From Sinotaia quadrata (Eukaryota; Mollusca; Gastropoda; Architaenioglossa; Viviparidae), in NCBI GenBank assembly GCA_028829895.1, contig CM054177.1:79901163-79965162 (forward strand): a DNA stretch of 64,000 nucleotides, given 5' to 3'. The notes under the pieces are model-generated. The model was not told the DNA's origin. It saw only the letters and a program-made list of their open reading frames with translations, and did not search any database. Shown piece after piece: positions 1 through 9,179 of the stretch. Positions within the stretch are counted from its first letter, which is position 1, and every line of letters starts with the position of its first letter. Made by a program: the position numbers and the translations under genes.

Positions 1-140
1 CTTACACATTATATTTACTTTCACGAGAGTTGTCTATACGTGAATTTGATATGTTGCCTTACACATTATATTTACTTTCACGAGAGTTGTCTATACGTGA
101 ACTTGATATGTTGCTTTACACATGATGTTTACTTTTATTT
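1..140. repeat. 57-bp tandem repeat, ~2.3 copies
   Basis: A 57-base unit containing CACGAGAGTTGTCTATACGTG is present twice almost exactly, with a degenerate third start. The array is cut by the window edge, so its full size is unknown. The inverted CACG/CGTG motifs give each unit a small hairpin potential. It probably lies in the intron upstream of the first visible SLC16 exon. Confidence 0.8.
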
Positions 141-354
141 TCGTTGAGTGATTTTTCAGTAACACGGATTATGAAAATTTTATTTCCCCTCTCTTTTCCC
201 CTCCACTGCCTCCTCCACATCAACAATGTCCGCCACAGCCTTTAGAAATGTTTAGAAGAGTTTTCAATATGGTCATTTAACACTTCTACATAGTTCATTC
301 TTTTACATAGAACTTGAACTGTCATGTGTAAAATGCACTGTTTACATACTAGAC

Positions 355-515
355 CTACAGTAGCTGTCAATACATAAGCAGTGAATTTTTCACGACAGCA
401 GCTATTAATACATAAGTAGTGCATTTTTCATGACAGTAAGATGTCAGTATACAAACAGTGAATTTTGCATGACAACAGCTATCAATACATAAGCAGTGCT
501 TTTTGCATGACAGCA
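355..515. repeat. ~38-bp degenerate tandem repeat, 4 copies
   Basis: Four copies of a unit with ACAGCAGCTATYAATACATAA and GTGMATTTTTCATG follow one another at 37-40 base spacing with roughly 10-15 percent divergence. No coding signal is seen. It sits in the intron upstream of the first visible SLC16 exon. Confidence 0.75.
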
Positions 516-526
516 AAACTCTTGCG

Positions 527-740
527 ATGTGACCTACCTGTGACCTACTTTCGACCTTTGTGACCTACTTGTAATTTACTTGTGACTCACTTTCAACCTA
601 CTTGTGACCTACTTGTAACTTACGTGTGACCTACTTGCGACCTATTTGTAACCTACTTGTGATCTATTTGTGACTTATTTGTGAGCTACTTTCGACCTAC
701 TTGTGACCTATTTTTAACTTACTTGTGACCTACTTGTGTC
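527..740. repeat. ~11-bp tandem array (GTGACCTACTT) abutting a splice acceptor
   Basis: About twenty degenerate copies of GTGACCTACTT and variants (GTAACTTACTT, TTCGACCTACT) run up to within about 15 bases of the acceptor of the exon at 756. This pyrimidine-containing array replaces what would normally be unique branch-point and polypyrimidine sequence, so branch-point selection probably happens within the repeats. Confidence 0.85.
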
Positions 741-755
741 CGTGATGTCTTGCAG

Positions 756-1650
756 GATTCTCGCAGTCTATGCTGTATGTACCGAGCTCCACCCTAATGG
801 GCCAGTATTTCTCAGCCCGCCGCTCCTTTGCTACAGCTGTAGCCAACTCCGGCATCAGCGTCTCCGCGTTTCTCTTCCCCCCACTCGTGCAGTACCTGAT
901 TACGTCATTCGGCGCGCGCGGTGCTTTGTTGATCTTCAGCGGCATGAACATGCAGATGATCGTCGCTGCCTGCCTGCTGCGGCCTATCCAGTTTTATCAA
1001 AGAAAGAACTGCAGGCCTTGGCCACCCGGAAGAAGCGAGTCCGGCTCAGGAGTTCCGTCTGGGCATTCAGTGCACTCAGGTAGGCCGAGAACTGCTGTAG
1101 AAATCAACAACTTTGACGCGAGAGGCAAAGACAGCGGGAGCACTGTTGAGGATCACGAAAGGTCAGAAATTGCAGCAGAGGAGTCGATGGTAGAGATGGC
1201 GCTGTTGGGAGAGTCTCACCCATGCCCATGAACGGGGAGTCTCCAGGTACATACGAAGCCAAAGAACTTGGACGAAAGAGTCCATCTTATACTTTGGCGC
1301 CGCCCTCGGGCATCGCTGAAGAAATTACGAACTCGAGGAGCCAAGACACACTGTGTTTAAAAGAATCTCTAGAGTTCTTAGTAAAATCAGATCCTTGCCC
1401 AACGTCAGCTTCATTAATCACTGTGTATGGTTCAGCGCTTCACCTGCACAGGGTCAAGGATGCTGGCGATAAAAATCAACGCAGTGTGGAAGAGGATGCA
1501 ACCAGACGCTCTGACAACTGGTGCATGAAGATTGTCTCCAAAGTTGTGGATTTGTCACTCATGCAGAACTGGATGTTTCGACTCCTCATCGCTTCACTGC
1601 CGCTAGGTCTAAACGTTGGCTTCATCAGCATTTACTTCCCGTCACTCGGG
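756..1650 (+). CDS. SLC16-like (monocarboxylate transporter family) carrier, internal exon encoding helices ~4-7 and the large cytoplasmic loop; partial gene
   Basis: This is the first of four exons in the window of a major-facilitator carrier resembling SLC16 monocarboxylate transporters, plasma-membrane proteins that usually move monocarboxylates or related solutes. The exon opens after a TTGCAG acceptor and reads FSQSMLYVPSS, then GQYFSARRSFATAVANSG, matching the family's YF..RR..A..A..G pattern at helices 4-5. A hydrophobic helix 6 follows, then a long Ser/Glu/Lys-rich loop as in SLC16 proteins, then helix 7 (WMFRLLIASLPLGLNVGFISIYFP). It ends at a GG|GTGAGT donor in phase 0. Oddity: the helix 4-6 part and the loop/helix 7 part lie in different frames. 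The first frame stops at 1229-1231 and the second is open only from 1150, so a one-frame shift (mutation, assembly error or missed micro-intron) falls at 1150-1231. Helices 1-3 and the start codon must lie upstream of the window. The substrate cannot be inferred. Confidence 0.85.
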
Positions 1651-2024
1651 GTGAGTATCAGAGTCACGAATTTCCAGTTTGGAGGGTGGGTGGATGGTAT
1701 AAGTAAAAAGCAAAATATCCATGAAAAATGGAAGTGGTCGTGAAGTTGACACATTCAACTATAAAGAAGACACACTGACGGGGAGGTACTACTTGTCTTT
1801 AGTTTTAAATCTGGGTTTAATATAAAGCTGATTTCTGGATGTTGAAGAGTGATGTCAAGTTAGAGATATGCTAAGTGTGATTGTTAAAAGAAAAATAGAA
1901 GCATATCCGTAATTAATTGATATGACACCTCGTTAAACGTCTAGTTTCATATAGGTCGTTAAAAAAAAATTAACATGGTTCTATTAATACCAATCGCATA
2001 TTCTAGAAAACTTTAAATTAGCTA

Positions 2025-2705
2025 TAGAATGAGATGGTGGATTGTTTTGGAGAGGTTGTTGGCTCGAGTAACATGGCCATACCATTTTCATCTTTCTTTT
2101 TTGACAGTGGTGAGGTCTTCGTACTCACCAGCTTCACGTCTGATGGTATTATGCACATCTTCGTTTGTGATGTGATCTTTGTAAGAGATGCTAAGGGTTT
2201 TGTAGAAGCCTTATTTTTGTTTTTAGACAGATATTTTTGTCTCTCCAAATGGGTCTTAGCTTTGACATAGCTACCGCTGTCTGAGCTGCTCTAGAGAAGA
2301 CTTCTGTTTTTGATTCCTTGTCACTGATGACAGGGCCTAGATACTTGAATTGGCTCACTGTTTCTAGTTCTTGTCCTCTAACCTTGATTTTGGTTGAAAC
2401 TTGTTTTTCACTATTTGTCATCTGCATGTTTTTTTCCTGCATTTATCTCCATGCCAAATTTGAAGGAGGATTCATCAAGGGTTTTCACTAAGGCAACAAG
2501 CTCGTCTTCACTGCCGGCCAGCCCGTCGATGTCATCTGCAAAGCGGAGATTGGTGATGTTACGCCCTCCAATGCTGACTGTGCCATAGTGATGTTCCAGT
2601 GCGTCATTCATGACGCGCTAAGTAGATGTTGAAAAGCGTGGGTGACCCTGACGTACACCAACTGTTGTCTGAAACCATTGAGAATAGCTTGTTGGAAACT
2701 GCTTA
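2025..2705 (-). mobile_element. Non-LTR retrotransposon (LINE) reverse-transcriptase relic
   Basis: Read on the - strand, this intronic relic shows reverse-transcriptase motifs in order: TVGVRQG, then SPTLFNIYLAR in another frame, then MNDALEHHYGT and ITNLRFADDIDGLAGSEDEL (the FADD catalytic block). Next come KFGMEINAGK, FKYLGPVISDKESKTEV, and finally ISYKDHITNEDV and EYEDLTTVKKRKMK. The order and wording match the C-terminal half of LINE RTs common in marine invertebrates; the clade (RTE-like or similar) is a guess. At least three frame changes and an internal deletion after KTKIRLLQNP make it dead. It is antisense to the host gene. Confidence 0.85.
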
Positions 2706-2754
2706 GGAAAAAAAAATTGAAACAAACATCTAACATGCTTTCACAAAATACTGA

Positions 2755-3110
2755 TTCTGTCTGTCTGTCTGTCTCTCCCTCCCTCTCTCTCTCACACATA
2801 CCTGTAAACAAACACTTATTACTTTTTACCTTACATTTATTTTTTACTTTCTTCTTGTACGTTGCATTACGTACTTAGCTGTATCTTGAACAAAATTTAG
2901 TGAACTTTGCACTCACCTTGACAATGTGCCCAATCAATACGTGATTTAATTTCGTTGTCATTCTCTCTGTCCCTCTCTCCCTCCCTTTCTTTTTCTCTCA
3001 CACACACTCACTAACATCATCTCACACACATTTACTAATAAACACATTCATTATCTTCCACACTCACACATACACTAAAATGCACACAATTGTGCAAGCG
3101 CTCACAACAA
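2755..3110. repeat. CT- and CA-rich low-complexity stretch in intron
   Basis: This stretch contains TCTG and CTCTCTC runs at 2757-2791 and 2960-3000, followed by interspersed CACA-rich sequence. It lies between the LINE relic and the helix 8-9 exon. No open frame of note and no other element was recognised. Confidence 0.6.
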
Positions 3111-3142
3111 TACGAGTAATTTTTTTCTTTATTACTATTTAG

Positions 3143-3315
3143 GTAGGAAACGGTTTGTCGAGATCTATGGCGGCATTGCTCATGAGTGTAGTGGGCGGAG
3201 TGGACTTGATTAGCCGACTGACTGTGGGCTACGTCGCAGACTTAGGGATCATAAAGAGGACACACATGGTGGTCATAGCTCTTCTTGTGATGTCAGTAGC
3301 GTGTCAGTTCACCAG
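3143..3315 (+). CDS. SLC16-like carrier, exon encoding helices 8-9
   Basis: A 173-base exon opens after a TATTTAG acceptor in phase 0, continuing the previous exon exactly (YFPSLG, then VGNGLSRSM). It encodes helix 8 with SRLTVGYVADLG, which fits the conserved R...G...D pattern of SLC16 helix 8, and helix 9 (MVVIALLVMSVACQ). It ends at ACCAG|GTATGATG in phase 2. A 52-bp minisatellite starts about eight bases beyond the donor. The reading frame is intact and the joined phases agree with the next exon, so this exon looks functional. Confidence 0.88.
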
Positions 3316-3319
3316 GTAT

Positions 3320-3795
3320 GATGTCTGTACCACAGGTGTTTACAGTGTAGTAGTGTTGTATTTAAACGGGGTGGGTTTGTATCACACGTGTTTACAGTGT
3401 AGTAGTGTTGTATTTAAACGGGTTGGGTCTGTACCACACGTGTTTACAGTGTAGTAGTGTTGTATTTAAACGGGTTGGTTCTGTACCACACGTATTTACA
3501 GTGTAGTAGTATTGTATTTAAACGGGGTGTGTCTGTACCACACGTGTTTACAGTGTAGTAGTGTTGTATTTAAACGGGTGGGGTCTGTACCACACGTGTT
3601 TACAGTGTAGTAGTTTTGTATTTAAACGGGCTGGGTCTGTACCACACGTGTTTACAGTGTAGTAGTGTTGTATTTAAACGGGTTGGTTCTGTACCACACG
3701 AATTTACAGTGTAGTAGTATTGTATTTAAACGGGATGGGTCTGTACCACACGTGTTTACAGTGTAGTAGTGTTGTATTTAAACGGGTTGGGCAAG
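3320..3795. repeat. 52-bp minisatellite starting at an exon donor, ~9 copies
   Basis: Nine 52-base units share TGTTTACAGTGTAGTAGTGT and GTATTTAAACGGG followed by TCTGTACCACACG. Pairs of units share private variants, for example CGTATTTACAG or CGAATTTACAG with AGTAGTATTG, suggesting duplications of two or more units at a time. The first partial unit starts inside the first bases of the intron after the helix 8-9 exon. Confidence 0.92.
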
Positions 3796-4090
3796 TTGAA
3801 AACTAACAACGAGTGAGAGGAAACTCATTGAAACTTCTTGTTATTCATAAAGGTGTTTGTTACTTTATGATATTGTGGCGGTTAATATTTGCTTTCTTAA
3901 TTTTTCACAGTTGCACAGGTCCTAATATTTCTTGTAGATCATTACCGTCCTCATGCAGTGAAGAAAAGGAGATAAAGAATATAAATCATGTACAGGGAAG
4001 ATAAAAATAAATCGCATGTGACATTATCTAAGGATACTTTCGTTGTCATGTGAGGTGACATGCTGCACACTACATACAGTTAATTGCTGC
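3796..4090. other. Intron sequence without recognised features
   Basis: Unique AT-rich sequence lies between two minisatellites of the transporter intron. Only short chance open frames are present and no transposon motif was recognised. Confidence 0.5.
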
Positions 4091-4460
4091 TACAGTGACG
4101 TATGCAGACTTAATTTTAATTAAAATGAAATCTATATTACAGTGACGTATGCAGACATAATTTTAATTAAAATGAAATCTATTCTACAGTGACGTATGCA
4201 GACATAATTTTTAATTAAAATGAAATCTATATTACAGTGACGTATGCAGACATAATTTTAATTAAAATGAAATCTATTCTACAGTGACGTATGCAGACAT
4301 AATTTTAATTAAAATGAAATGTATGCTAAAGTGACATATGGTACGTAATATTAATTAAAATGAAGTCTATACTACAGCGACATCTGGTAACATAATATTA
4401 ATTAAAATGAAACCTACACTATAGTGACTTATGCAGACATGATATTAATTAAAATGAAAT
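4091..4460. repeat. 47-bp minisatellite, ~8 copies
   Basis: Units of 47 bases carry ACAGTGACGTATGCAGACAT and AATTTTAATTAAAATGAAATC. The first five copies are near identical, with alternating TATATT and TATTCT variants. The last copies are more diverged. The palindromic TTAATTAA core gives each unit a short hairpin. Confidence 0.9.
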
Positions 4461-4620
4461 CTGCAGTGAGAGATTACATTTCTGACAATCATATTAAAGC
4501 TTAGGTTGAAAAGGTATGCACATACAAATTAAATGTTACAGTTATATTCATTTTAGATTGCTATTGACAACAATATTTGTTGGTTATTAAACAGCCATAA
4601 ATCCCTTCCCTGAATTTTCG

Positions 4621-4820
4621 CCAGAAACATAATGCACACACGTGAATATTGTTTTAGGTGTCAGAAACATAATGCGCAGACGTGAATATTGTTTTAGGTG
4701 TCAGAAACATAATGCACACACGTGAATATTGTTTTAGGTGAACAGAAAGAATGCACACACGTGAATGTTGTTTTAGGTGTCAGAAACATAATGCGCACAC
4801 GCGAATATTGTTTTAGGTGA
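4621..4820. repeat. 40-bp minisatellite, 5 copies
   Basis: Five units of 40 bases carry CAGAAACATAATGCACACAC and GTGAATATTGTTTTAGGTG. The array leads directly into the duplicated splice-acceptor segment before the helix 10-11 exon. Confidence 0.9.
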
Positions 4821-4965
4821 GCAGACGGTTAGCATATGACACCACGCCTCTAACCGTACAGATTCATCACCCCCCCCCACATAATGCATACATGTAAACA
4901 TTGTACTGACTGAGCAGAGTAGGTTAGTAAATAATACCACGCCTCTAACCATGCAGACTCTACAC
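4810..4965. repeat. Duplicated splice-acceptor segment (2 copies, 95 bp apart)
   Basis: A block ending CCACGCCTCTAACC, then TACAG or TGCAG, occurs twice. The second copy carries the acceptor actually used for the exon at 4957, judged by frame. The first copy keeps an equivalent AG at 4860-4861 and so is a decoy acceptor. Both are preceded by TGAGCAGA and GGTTAG motifs. A run of eight to nine C residues separates the copies. Confidence 0.75.
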
Positions 4966-5141
4966 GACCTTTGCCATGTTGTCGCTGTTCGCGGTGGTGC
5001 ACGGTCTTTTCGGAGGGACATGCCAGAACGTGTTCGTTGTGGTCATCATCGACCTGATGGGAATTTCTGAGCTGGGCAAAACCATGTCCATTGTGCTGCT
5101 GCTGAATTCAGTCATTTCGTCCTTAATTAATCCCATTATCG
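4957..5141 (+). CDS. SLC16-like carrier, exon encoding helices 10-11
   Basis: The exon follows an ACCATGCAG acceptor. One base completes the split arginine codon, then LYTTFAMLSLFAVVHGLFGG (helix 10) and the segment through MGISELGKTMSIVLLLNSV (loop and helix 11) follow. It ends with SSLINPIIG at an ATCG|GTACGTC donor, phase 1. The acceptor neighbourhood is duplicated 95 bases upstream, with a near-identical CACGCCTCTAACC followed by TACAG. The donor sequence recurs in degenerate form in the following intron. Decoy splice sites therefore surround a normal exon. Confidence 0.88.
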
Positions 5142-5530
5142 GTACGTCATTTATTCTGTCTACGTCATTCATTCCATCATTCTGCATCAGACATCTCATT
5201 AAGTGTATGACATTCATCCCATTATCAATACATTAATTTTTATCCCATTATCCTTATTGTCATTGACCCTTTCATTGGTACATCAGCCACCCAGTTATCC
5301 GTACGTCATTTATTCCAATCGGTGTGCCATTTATCCTAGTATCTCTATTGTCATTCACCCTATCATTGGTAGTCGTCGCCTCATTATCCACGTCAGTCAT
5401 TCCATTATCATTATATCATTCTTCCCATTATCTGTTCTGTTCATCAGCCACCCCATCATTTTTGCGTCATTCATCCTATTTTCAGTACGTCATTTTCCCA
5501 CCATCGGTACGTCTGCGCCCCCCCCCCCTT
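5142..5530. repeat. Degenerate tandem array of donor-site-derived motifs
   Basis: After the donor of the helix 10-11 exon, the motifs CCCATTATC, GTACGTCATT and CATTCATYCC recur many times with variable spacing. The exon-end string ATCGGTACGTC itself recurs near 5505. The array looks like an old, decayed tandem expansion that began with sequence spanning the exon end. Confidence 0.65.
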
Positions 5531-5664
5531 CATTTTTTGTATTCCATTCACCTCATTATCAGCGTCTGTCAAAGTTGCTGGATTAACAAAGATGTGTGCT
5601 TGGTTACCAAGACGACCATGCTTTATTCTACTTTATATCCCCCCCCCTTTTTTTTTCCCCTTGC

Positions 5665-5787
5665 AAGCTTGTGTGTTGACACTTACAAAAATACCATCAT
5701 AAAGAGTGCCCAAGGTTGGCTCACTCTTACAATTTAACAATTTAAATAGCAATTAAGTATTAAAATAGGCAAATATACTCCGACACA
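5665..5787 (-). mobile_element. LTR-like repeat family 1, 5'-end fragment (copy A)
   Basis: Read on the - strand this begins TGTGTCGGAGTATATTTGCC and continues through AGTGAGCCAACCTTGGGCACTC. It matches the start of the longer copies at 47855 and 50217. Just before it on the same strand is a 13-base purine run (AAAAGGAAAAGGG), as expected for a polypurine tract before a 3' LTR, and the antisense gypsy pol relic lies further upstream on that strand. This is the best argument that family 1 is an LTR. Confidence 0.65.
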
Positions 5788-5802
5788 TACCCTTTTCCTT
5801 TT

Positions 5803-6275
5803 GAGATGGTAACCATCAGAAATTATTCAGAAGACCAAAACGTCAAGGTCGGTTTCAAGATATACACATAGTTAATTCATCATGTTTAGAGACAAAGATA
5901 ACATAATTTTACATGCCTCAACAAACACTGAGTATTAAAATATAAAATATCATATCACTCTCTATCATTATAAGGTGGGAAATGGCCGTTATGTCTCTAC
6001 ACCTAAAGAGATATATAAACAATTTATTACGAAAAATCACCATCATTTTCCTTGTTATAATTTAGAGACATGATCCATTACGACAGTTAATAAATACAAA
6101 CGCAAATCATATGTAAAAATCATTCATTATTTCTTTTCTCCTCGTGATAGGAAAATACAACATACACAATTGTATTAGCATCATATCACTGAACTCTGGG
6201 TAAGATTACTCTTTCCTCTCTACTGAAGAGAAGATACAAAATATCATATAAAGATTTTACATCCTTTACAGAGAT
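5803..6275. other. Intron sequence, probably decayed retroelement interior
   Basis: AT-rich sequence lies between the LTR-like fragment and the gypsy pol relic. If those two belong together, this is what remains of the segment that would have held the integrase. No integrase motif is visible on either strand. Confidence 0.4.
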
Positions 6276-7190
6276 TTATGAACAACAAAATGTTTGCCGT
6301 ATAGGCAGGCTTGGAATTTCTGGACTGCCCTGACAATTCCGAGACATTATTTGTCTAAAAAATCGAATAATTTGTTCAGCTGCATTCAATGTATAACTGG
6401 AGTAAACTACTGGATACAGAATATCACAGTGTTTGTGCACCAGTACAGCACCTAGCCCTGCATTGCTAACATCTGTTCTGAGTACGAACTCCTCATTGAA
6501 ATCAGGCAAATAGAGGACAGGAGCTCGTGACAGGCAGTCTTTCAAACTAGCAAAGCTGGCTTCACATCACTCCAAATCACTCTCAGGTTTGCCTTTCCTC
6601 ATCAAATCAATGAGTGGTTTGGCGATGGCACTGTTGAAATTGGGAATGAATTTACTATAATGTGGCCAACCCCCAAAAGGATTTAATATTTGTCTTCTAA
6701 CTTTCTTACTTTAGATGCCTTTGGCCACAGGAGACCTTGTCCCACTGTGTGTCCCAAATATTCAAGTTTAAAATGTCCAAAGAAACATTTGGTTGGTTGA
6801 GGAGTAACGTTACATTCCTTCAAACACTGGAATAATTTCTGTAACACTTGAATGTGTTCGTTCAGCATCGGGGTAGCCACCAAAATGTCATCCAAGAAGT
6901 TAGAGATTGATTCCTCTTTCATGGGTTCGATGAGCGATCTCATCATCTTGGAGAAAACAGCTGATGCTCTGAGGATACCGAATGGCATTACACGCCAATG
7001 ATATTGACCATCAGGTGTAGTGAATGCTATTTTCGGCCTGTCTGTCTCACAGACTGGAATTTGTAAAAAACATTTTGTCAAGTCTAATTTAGAAAACTAT
7101 TTTGCTCCACTTAGCCGAGCGAAAAGATGCTCTGGGTCAGAATGGGTTCAGCTGAAAAAAACATTCAACTTGTTCAGCTGTCTGTAGTCA
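6276..7190 (-). mobile_element. Ty3/gypsy pol relic (reverse transcriptase and RNase H)
   Basis: Read on the - strand, the order is DYRQLN, then LTKCFLQIPV, KIAFTTPDGQYHWRVMPFG, FLDDILVAT (the catalytic Y/FxDD block), KCFFGHFKLEYLGH, then the RNase H start PVLYLPDFNEEFVLRTDVSNAGLGAVL. This is the standard Ty3/gypsy RT-RNase H arrangement. Stops and frame changes interrupt it at ~7090, ~6680 and ~6540, and protease and integrase are missing. The relic lies in the last intron of the transporter, antisense to it, and is non-functional. Confidence 0.92.
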
Positions 7191-7249
7191 AAACTAAATC
7201 AGTTTGTGTATGATCCTTTCTTTTAACTAGGACAATAGATTATCGGCAC

Positions 7250-7281
<32 letters not shown>

Positions 7282-7345
7282 GCATCCATGCATCCATCCA
7301 TCCATCCGTCCGTTCATCCATCCATCCATCCGTCTGTCTTTCTGT
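7250..7345. repeat. (TATC)n / (CATC)n / (TGTC)n compound microsatellite
   Basis: TATC repeats change to CATC and then to CCGT/CTGT variants. The same compound organisation recurs at 33784 and 62872. Confidence 0.95.
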
Positions 7346-7465
7346 CTGTCTTAAAAAAAAATTTAAGTACCATATGTGATTAGATAGGTGGTGGTATGCT
7401 TAAATATATGTCTATATCTATCTATGTATATCTCTCTCTATAATGAATAGTCTATAATTTTTCAG

Positions 7466-7626
7466 GAAGTCTAGCGGACTTATCTGGATCATACGTTCTG
7501 CCATTTCACTTCTTGGGAGCCTGTTTATTTCTTTCTGCCATAATCCTTCTCACAGAACCATTAGCACAGAAACTGGAGGATAAGCGAATACGTTCGCTAC
7601 AAGAGACTAGGAATGGCCATGTCTGA
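7466..7626 (+). CDS. SLC16-like carrier, terminal exon (helix 12 and cytoplasmic tail)
   Basis: The last exon follows a TATAATTTTTCAG acceptor. Two bases complete the split glycine codon, giving NPIIGGSLADLSGSYVLPF across the junction. That matches the P.IGG.L.D..GSY signature at the end of SLC16 helix 11. Helix 12 (HFLGACLFLSAIILL) is followed by a 24-residue charged tail (QKLEDKRIRSLQETRNGHV) and a TGA stop. The perfect phase joins across three introns, two of them containing retroelement relics, argue for a gene under selection despite the frameshift in the upstream exon. Confidence 0.9.
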
Positions 7627-7727
7627 CAACATAGCACATACATACATTCCTACACACACATACACGCACACAGATAAATGCCTTAAATTGTAAATGATGA
7701 TATGAAAGGTTTTTCATTTTTACTCGA

Positions 7728-7738
7728 AATAAAATAAA
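7728..7738 (+). terminator. Candidate polyadenylation signals of the SLC16-like gene
   Basis: Two overlapping AATAAA hexamers lie about 100 bases after the stop codon on the coding strand, in an AT-rich 3' region. This is a usual distance for a short metazoan 3' UTR. Use of these sites is inferred. Confidence 0.55.
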
Positions 7739-7744
7739 TAAGCA

Positions 7745-8311
7745 GAAATAAACAATTCAAGATTTCGAAGACTCTTTCGTCTTGTTAGTTACAACTAAGT
7801 AACCAAAAGCTGGTTTAGTATCAGACAATTGTTTGCCACTAGAATTAAGCAGAAATTACACTATCTTATGGATTTTGGATTTAGTGTGTCTTGAAATTAC
7901 GATATTTAAATTGAAATAATATCTTTGAAATCACATATCATAAACTCATATGACTTGGAATCATGTCAATGTGTCTTGCAATCCTTATATATATCCTCAA
8001 ATCTGTGACGGAACATGTGCACTATCCATAAATGTGAGTTACTGAAATCACTATGAGCGTATTTGTCCCTCTAAAAATAGTAACTGTTACTTACTGCACA
8101 TGCAAAGCTATGGAAAGGGTTCCTCGTCAGTAACAGGCGGTATGGCAGACTGACCTAGATATTCTGAAGACGTTTTGAACGTGTCAGTATTGACACCAGA
8201 TGTCAGATCCATACGCCTATGATAGCCACCTTTAAGGCTACCTTCAGACCTGCCATTGATGGTATCATGTAAGGATTCTTTATCAGCAACAGACGCCATG
8301 AGACTCTAAGG
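7745..8311. other. Region 3' of the transporter; one short antisense open frame
   Basis: Mostly unique sequence follows the transporter 3' end. On the - strand, 8108-8299 holds a 63-residue frame starting MASVADKESLHDTINGRSEG. It is non-repetitive and hydrophilic with mixed composition, unlike the repeat-derived frames elsewhere. It could be a small exon or first exon, or chance. No homology was recognised. Confidence 0.35.
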
Positions 8312-8475
8312 CAGGGGTCACCAACCATTTTGATACTGAAAGCTACTTCATGGGTATTGAGTCATACGAAGGGCTCCACTTTGATACACTCTTCTAGTTT
8401 GCCGTTATACATTATTAACAATGTGAAGACTTAGAAAAGGCCTGCGGGCGACTCATGTGGTCATAATTAACTCTT
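8312..8475 (+). mobile_element. hAT-type terminal fragment (CAGGGGTCACCAACC...)
   Basis: The segment begins CAGGGGTCACCAACCATTTT, continues with GAAAGCTACTTCATGGGTA and GAGTCATACGAAGGGCT, and ends near CCTGCGGGCGACTCATGTGG. This wording resembles the ends of a widespread hAT MITE family, in which the left end reads CAGGGGTCACCAACC and the right end reads GGTGACCCCTG. The right terminus is absent, so the copy is truncated or internally deleted. Confidence 0.55.
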
Positions 8476-8479
8476 AGAT

Positions 8480-9010
8480 TCATTGTGGTTTTTTTTTATT
8501 TCAGACTTTTAATTAATATTTGTAGAAATTTTGATATCAATCTTGTCTTCTTCTCTCTTCTGTTTGAATGATTTCAAACGTAACTGAAAGTCGACAGTTG
8601 GTAATTTTCTAAAAAAAAAAAAAATAATAAGTGAAGATCGGCAATTTGTAATGTTCTAAGAAAAATAACAGAAAGTCAGAAATTGGTAATTTTGTATGAA
8701 ATTTTTACACTTTTTCTTCCTTTTTGGGGTGATTTAAAAACAGCTTAATATAATTTTGCTGGAAGTTCTTGCTTCATTTCTTTTCCTTCTGACTGGATGA
8801 TTCCCAAGACTACAAGGTAGGCCAATAGTAATTTTGCTGGAAAATTTTACATGAATCTTTTCCCCTTCTTCCGTTTTTTGAGTGGATGATTTTTAAGACT
8901 GTACTGGATTGGAGGCCTTCAGCAATTCTCGGGGAAATTTTTACCTACTTCTTTTCAGTTTTCTTTGTTTTGTTCAAATACTTTCAAATTGAACTGAAGG
9001 CAGGTCTATA
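8480..9010. repeat. Highly degenerate ~110-120 bp tandem repeat
   Basis: Recurring blocks of AATTTTGCTGGAARWTYTT, a TTTTCCTTCT-like pyrimidine run, TGGATGATT and AAGACT appear about every 110-120 bases. Copies are strongly diverged. The short + strand frame over 8886-9179 is probably a by-product. Confidence 0.4.
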
Positions 9011-9179
9011 CACAATTCTAACACAGACTGGAGGAAGGTACAAGGTCATGGCCATTGTCTCCAGTCGTACATCTGATACTTGCAATCCATTTTGTAGCCG
9101 CTCTTCAAGTGATCTATATATTTCCAGTGACTTTGTACTTAACTCTTTCAGAACGTGGACACTGGTCCTGAAACGCTAG

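Noticed and set aside
6276..7190. Functional retrotransposon
   Set aside because: RT and RNase H are interrupted by stops and frame changes, and integrase and protease are missing.
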